The position numbers were made by a program, and so were the translations under genes. This document shows, one piece after another, positions 62,455 through 64,000 of a stretch of DNA of 64,000 nucleotides (the first letter of the stretch is position 1; the number at the start of each line of letters is the position of its first letter). Location: NCBI GenBank assembly GCA_016218715.1, contig JACRDG010000032.1:124001-188000 (forward strand), written 5' to 3'. The notes beneath the pieces were generated by a model that worked only from the letters and a program-made list of their open reading frames with translations, had not been told where the DNA came from and made no database searches. This DNA comes from Desulfomonile tiedjei. GTDB lineage: Bacteria > Desulfobacterota > Desulfomonilia > Desulfomonilales > Desulfomonilaceae.

Positions 62455-63225
62455 TCAGGATCTGTCTCTGGGGCACAGATCCAGGAAGAGGAGCGTTGCA
62501 CCGACCACGGCGACCGGGATGAAGAGCAGGTTGACCACCGGTATCGATGCCATGACAACGCTGCCGAGCCCAAAGCCGAAGACCGCACGCAGCCGCGACC
62601 GGAGAAAGCCCTTCTTCTCTTCCCACGAGAATCGGCGGCGATCCATCGGGTATCCGAGGTACTCGTAGGAAAACATGTAGGCGGAAAGTAAAGCCCCACC
62701 GACCGTATAAATCAAGTGACCGAGGCCCGGAATCAGGAGCAGCGGGAGTCCTCCCACCATCAGCGCCAGATAGATCCCCAGGATTTTCAGCGAATGGTGG
62801 AGAGACCGCAGTGAGTCCTTCAGGAGCAGGATCACCGAAAAAGGCTCTTCATCTCCGATCCCGGTGGCCAATTGCTCGGTTCTCTGGGAGATCAGGTCGT
62901 TGAAAGGTGCAGCCAGGGCAGAAGCAATGCGGGTAAAGAGGAAGACGACGACCAGCGTCACCACCACCGCGACCAAGACGACTACTGCGTAGTAGACGAC
63001 TTGCCCGTACCATGCGGAGGTGTCGACGAACCGGGAGATGTTCCCGGAGAGCTTGTACAAGAGGACGTACGTCCCGCCCACGAGAACCGTGCTGATAGCT
63101 GTCGGTGCCGCTGCATACTTCCACAGGCTCCGATGGGTCCACAAAAATCGCGCGCCCCGGACTACGTAGAGCAGAGACGAGAGAAGCGAAATCGCAGGCA
63201 CTACTGTCCTGTGCTGCAGTTCCAT
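62455..63225 (-). CDS. EI24/CysZ-family membrane protein
   Basis: 256 residues with four to six hydrophobic segments (YVVRGARFLWTHRSLWKYAA, VVYYAVVVLVAVVVTLVVVF, ILGIYLALMVGGLPLLLIPG, GLGSVVMASIPVVNLLFIPV). The layout matches the EI24/CysZ (DUF540) family; CysZ transports sulfate in enterobacteria, but here no sulfur genes are adjacent and transport of sulfate is not proven. The ATG at 63225 has GGAGG five bases upstream. Confidence 0.83.
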   Translation of the reverse strand: MELQHRTVVPAISLLSSLLYVVRGARFLWTHRSLWKYAAAPTAISTVLVGGTYVLLYKLSGNISRFVDTSAWYGQVVYYAVVVLVAVVVTLVVVFLFTRIASALAAPFNDLISQRTEQLATGIGDEEPFSVILLLKDSLRSLHHSLKILGIYLALMVGGLPLLLIPGLGHLIYTVGGALLSAYMFSYEYLGYPMDRRRFSWEEKKGFLRSRLRAVFGFGLGSVVMASIPVVNLLFIPVAVVGATLLFLDLCPRDRS

Positions 63226-63300
63226 CAACTCCTCCCAAAATCGGCGAGCCTCCAACCGAACGTTATTCTTGGCAATTGCTATTCATGCACCAAACCGGCA

Positions 63301-63528
63301 TCACGTTCGCGATTTGATCGCAGAAGCTACTTCGCCTTCATTGGGAAACCGACCACGCTCCTTCTTGGAAAAGAGGAGCTTCCCACGATATTCGACCTCG
63401 AACACCCCGCCGCTGGCCGGGATCAGTTCCACGTCTATGCCGAATTCCCTATTCAACTCATCAGCCAAACTGGCAGCTCTCGGCTTGTAGTTTCAAACCG
63501 AGCAGTAGGTGATCCTGCAGTCCTTCAT
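63301..63528 (-). CDS. SelW/Rdx-family selenoprotein, UGA decoded as selenocysteine
   Basis: 75 residues when the in-frame TGA at 63493-63495 (minus strand) is read as selenocysteine (U, residue 12). It reads MKDCRITYCSVUNYKPRAA, the C-x-x-U redox motif of SelW, and continues with LIPASGGVFEVEYRGKLLFS and GRFPNEGEVASAI, the family's thioredoxin-like body. A candidate bacterial SECIS hairpin (GCC-AGUUU-GGC) starts about 18 bases after the UGA. A clear promoter lies upstream. The start is the ATG at 63528 (GGAGG 11 bases upstream) or 63546. No sel genes are in the window. Confidence 0.9.
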
Positions 63529-63576
63529 CCTTCCAGTGACCTCCATCGCGAGATTCCGAGCGGAACATGCGGGCAG

Positions 63577-63605
63577 ATTATAGTCGGTCATCACGAGGGT
63601 TGCAA
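63577..63605 (-). promoter_or_regulatory. promoter of the SelW-like selenoprotein gene
   Basis: On the minus strand TTGCAA (63600-63605) lies 17 bases from a perfect TATAAT (63577-63582). It gives a leader of about 40 bases before the ATG at 63528. Confidence 0.7.
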
Positions 63606-63687
63606 GGCGAGGGAAGAAACGAGGTGACCAACCAAAAAGGGCAACTATTTTACTAAACAGAAAAGAAAATCTCAAGTAAAAAAGAGC

Positions 63688-63716
63688 TTGACAATCAAAC
63701 TACGCGGATATATGGT
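63688..63716 (+). promoter_or_regulatory. promoter of the dcw cluster beginning with rsmH
   Basis: Perfect TTGACA (63688-63693), 17 bases, TATGGT (63711-63716), then about 200 bases of leader before rsmH. There is no mraZ between them and no supported gene in 63717-63906. Confidence 0.55.
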
Positions 63717-63915
63717 TCTTTTAGAAGAGTAAGAACCAGTGCTATCCGGGCCCGACTGGCGCCGGCAGGTGCAATCATCTGATTCGCTTGCCGGTAAGAC
63801 GCAAGAATTGGACGACTCCGCTCGATTTCCAGTGCACTGCCTACGGTCGTATCCAAAAGGAATGCACCCCAACTTCTCCGGCGTACTGCGGGATGCAAAT
63901 CAGGACAGGAGGCAC

Positions 63916-64000
63916 ATGGTGCATGTCCCGGTGCTCTTACACGAAATGCTTGATGCCATCAGGCCTCGCTCCGGCGGGGTGTACCTCGACGGAACACTGG
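63916..64000 (+). CDS. rsmH: 16S rRNA (cytosine-1402-N4) methyltransferase, start only
   Basis: The first 28 codons read MVHVPVLLHEMLDAIRPRSG and continue into VYLDGTL, the RsmH/MraW N-terminus just before the SAM-binding loop, cut by the window edge. The product methylates C1402 of 16S rRNA and the gene usually opens the dcw (division and cell wall) cluster. The ATG at 63916 or the GTG at 63919 is the start; AGGAGG at 63907-63912 favours the GTG. Confidence 0.9.
   Translation, partial: MVHVPVLLHEMLDAIRPRSGGVYLDGTL

Noticed and set aside
63695-63898. 67-codon minus-strand frame upstream of rsmH
   Set aside because: It covers the likely rsmH promoter and leader, has no convincing ribosome site and resembles no family.
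1-64000. CRISPR array, insertion sequence or prophage
   Set aside because: No regularly spaced direct repeats were seen, and no transposase, integrase or phage structural gene. Repeats present are dispersed palindromic units.

Overview
The window is a continuous stretch of GC-rich bacterial chromosome with housekeeping genes on both strands, no phage or transposase genes, and no CRISPR array. Gene content (SRP RNA directly before dnaX, a tal-pgi fusion, a short GNAT-type ArgA after recN, LUD-domain and GHMP kinase proteins, a COG3379-like phosphatase, a SelW selenoprotein, the start of a dcw cluster) and the style of its small intergenic repeats suggest an anaerobic Desulfobacterota (former Deltaproteobacteria), perhaps close to Desulfomonile. 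That placement is an inference from gene content; no marker search was possible.

Layout. 1-9.1 kb: a PaaI thioesterase cut by the window edge, an amidohydrolase, SRP RNA and dnaX, a small Cys-rich protein, a cytochrome b5-DUF2231 membrane protein with a UbiA prenyltransferase and a methyltransferase, an Xre/RES toxin-antitoxin pair, and a tandem carboxymuconolactone-decarboxylase-like protein. 9.1-15.6 kb: tal-pgi fusion, uppP, an FKBP isomerase, maf and yggS. 15.9-23.3 kb, all minus strand: four predicted exported hydrolases (serine beta-lactamase-like, two esterases, an NlpC/P60-like protein with a CARDB-type tail), then two paralogous secreted Cys/Pro-rich small proteins. 23.7-30.5 kb: MoxR ATPase with a VWA partner, a PBP1B-like glycosyltransferase with a degenerate transpeptidase half, a LUD/GHMP-kinase pair and a small secreted protein. 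30.7-42.7 kb: an APS kinase-phosphatase fusion, tRNA-Pro, a UshA-like nucleotidase, rarA, nadK, recN, argA, a lipoprotein, an MFS transporter and a CAP protein. 42.7-49.5 kb: an orphan TAXI binding protein, thiolase, lipB, an orphan FtsX-like permease, a TPR protein and an AMIN protein. 50.3-61.7 kb: glycosyltransferase plus methyltransferase, a histidine phosphatase, a hybrid sensor kinase, an Ada-AlkA fusion with Ogt (alkylation repair), a TrpF-like protein and a GH57/DUF3536 protein. 61.8-64 kb: tRNA-Leu, a small secreted protein, an EI24/CysZ membrane protein, a SelW-type selenoprotein read through an in-frame UGA, and the start of rsmH.

The most useful observations are the selenoprotein at 63301-63528, which an ordinary reading breaks at UGA; the CysC-phosphatase fusion; an esterase whose nucleophile serine is replaced by cysteine beside a serine-bearing paralogue; a TrpF-like protein without its catalytic cysteine; and at least five copies of a short palindromic element with terminal inverted repeats sitting directly behind genes, plus other intergenic repeat families. 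I found no single multi-gene system that I can call new with confidence.
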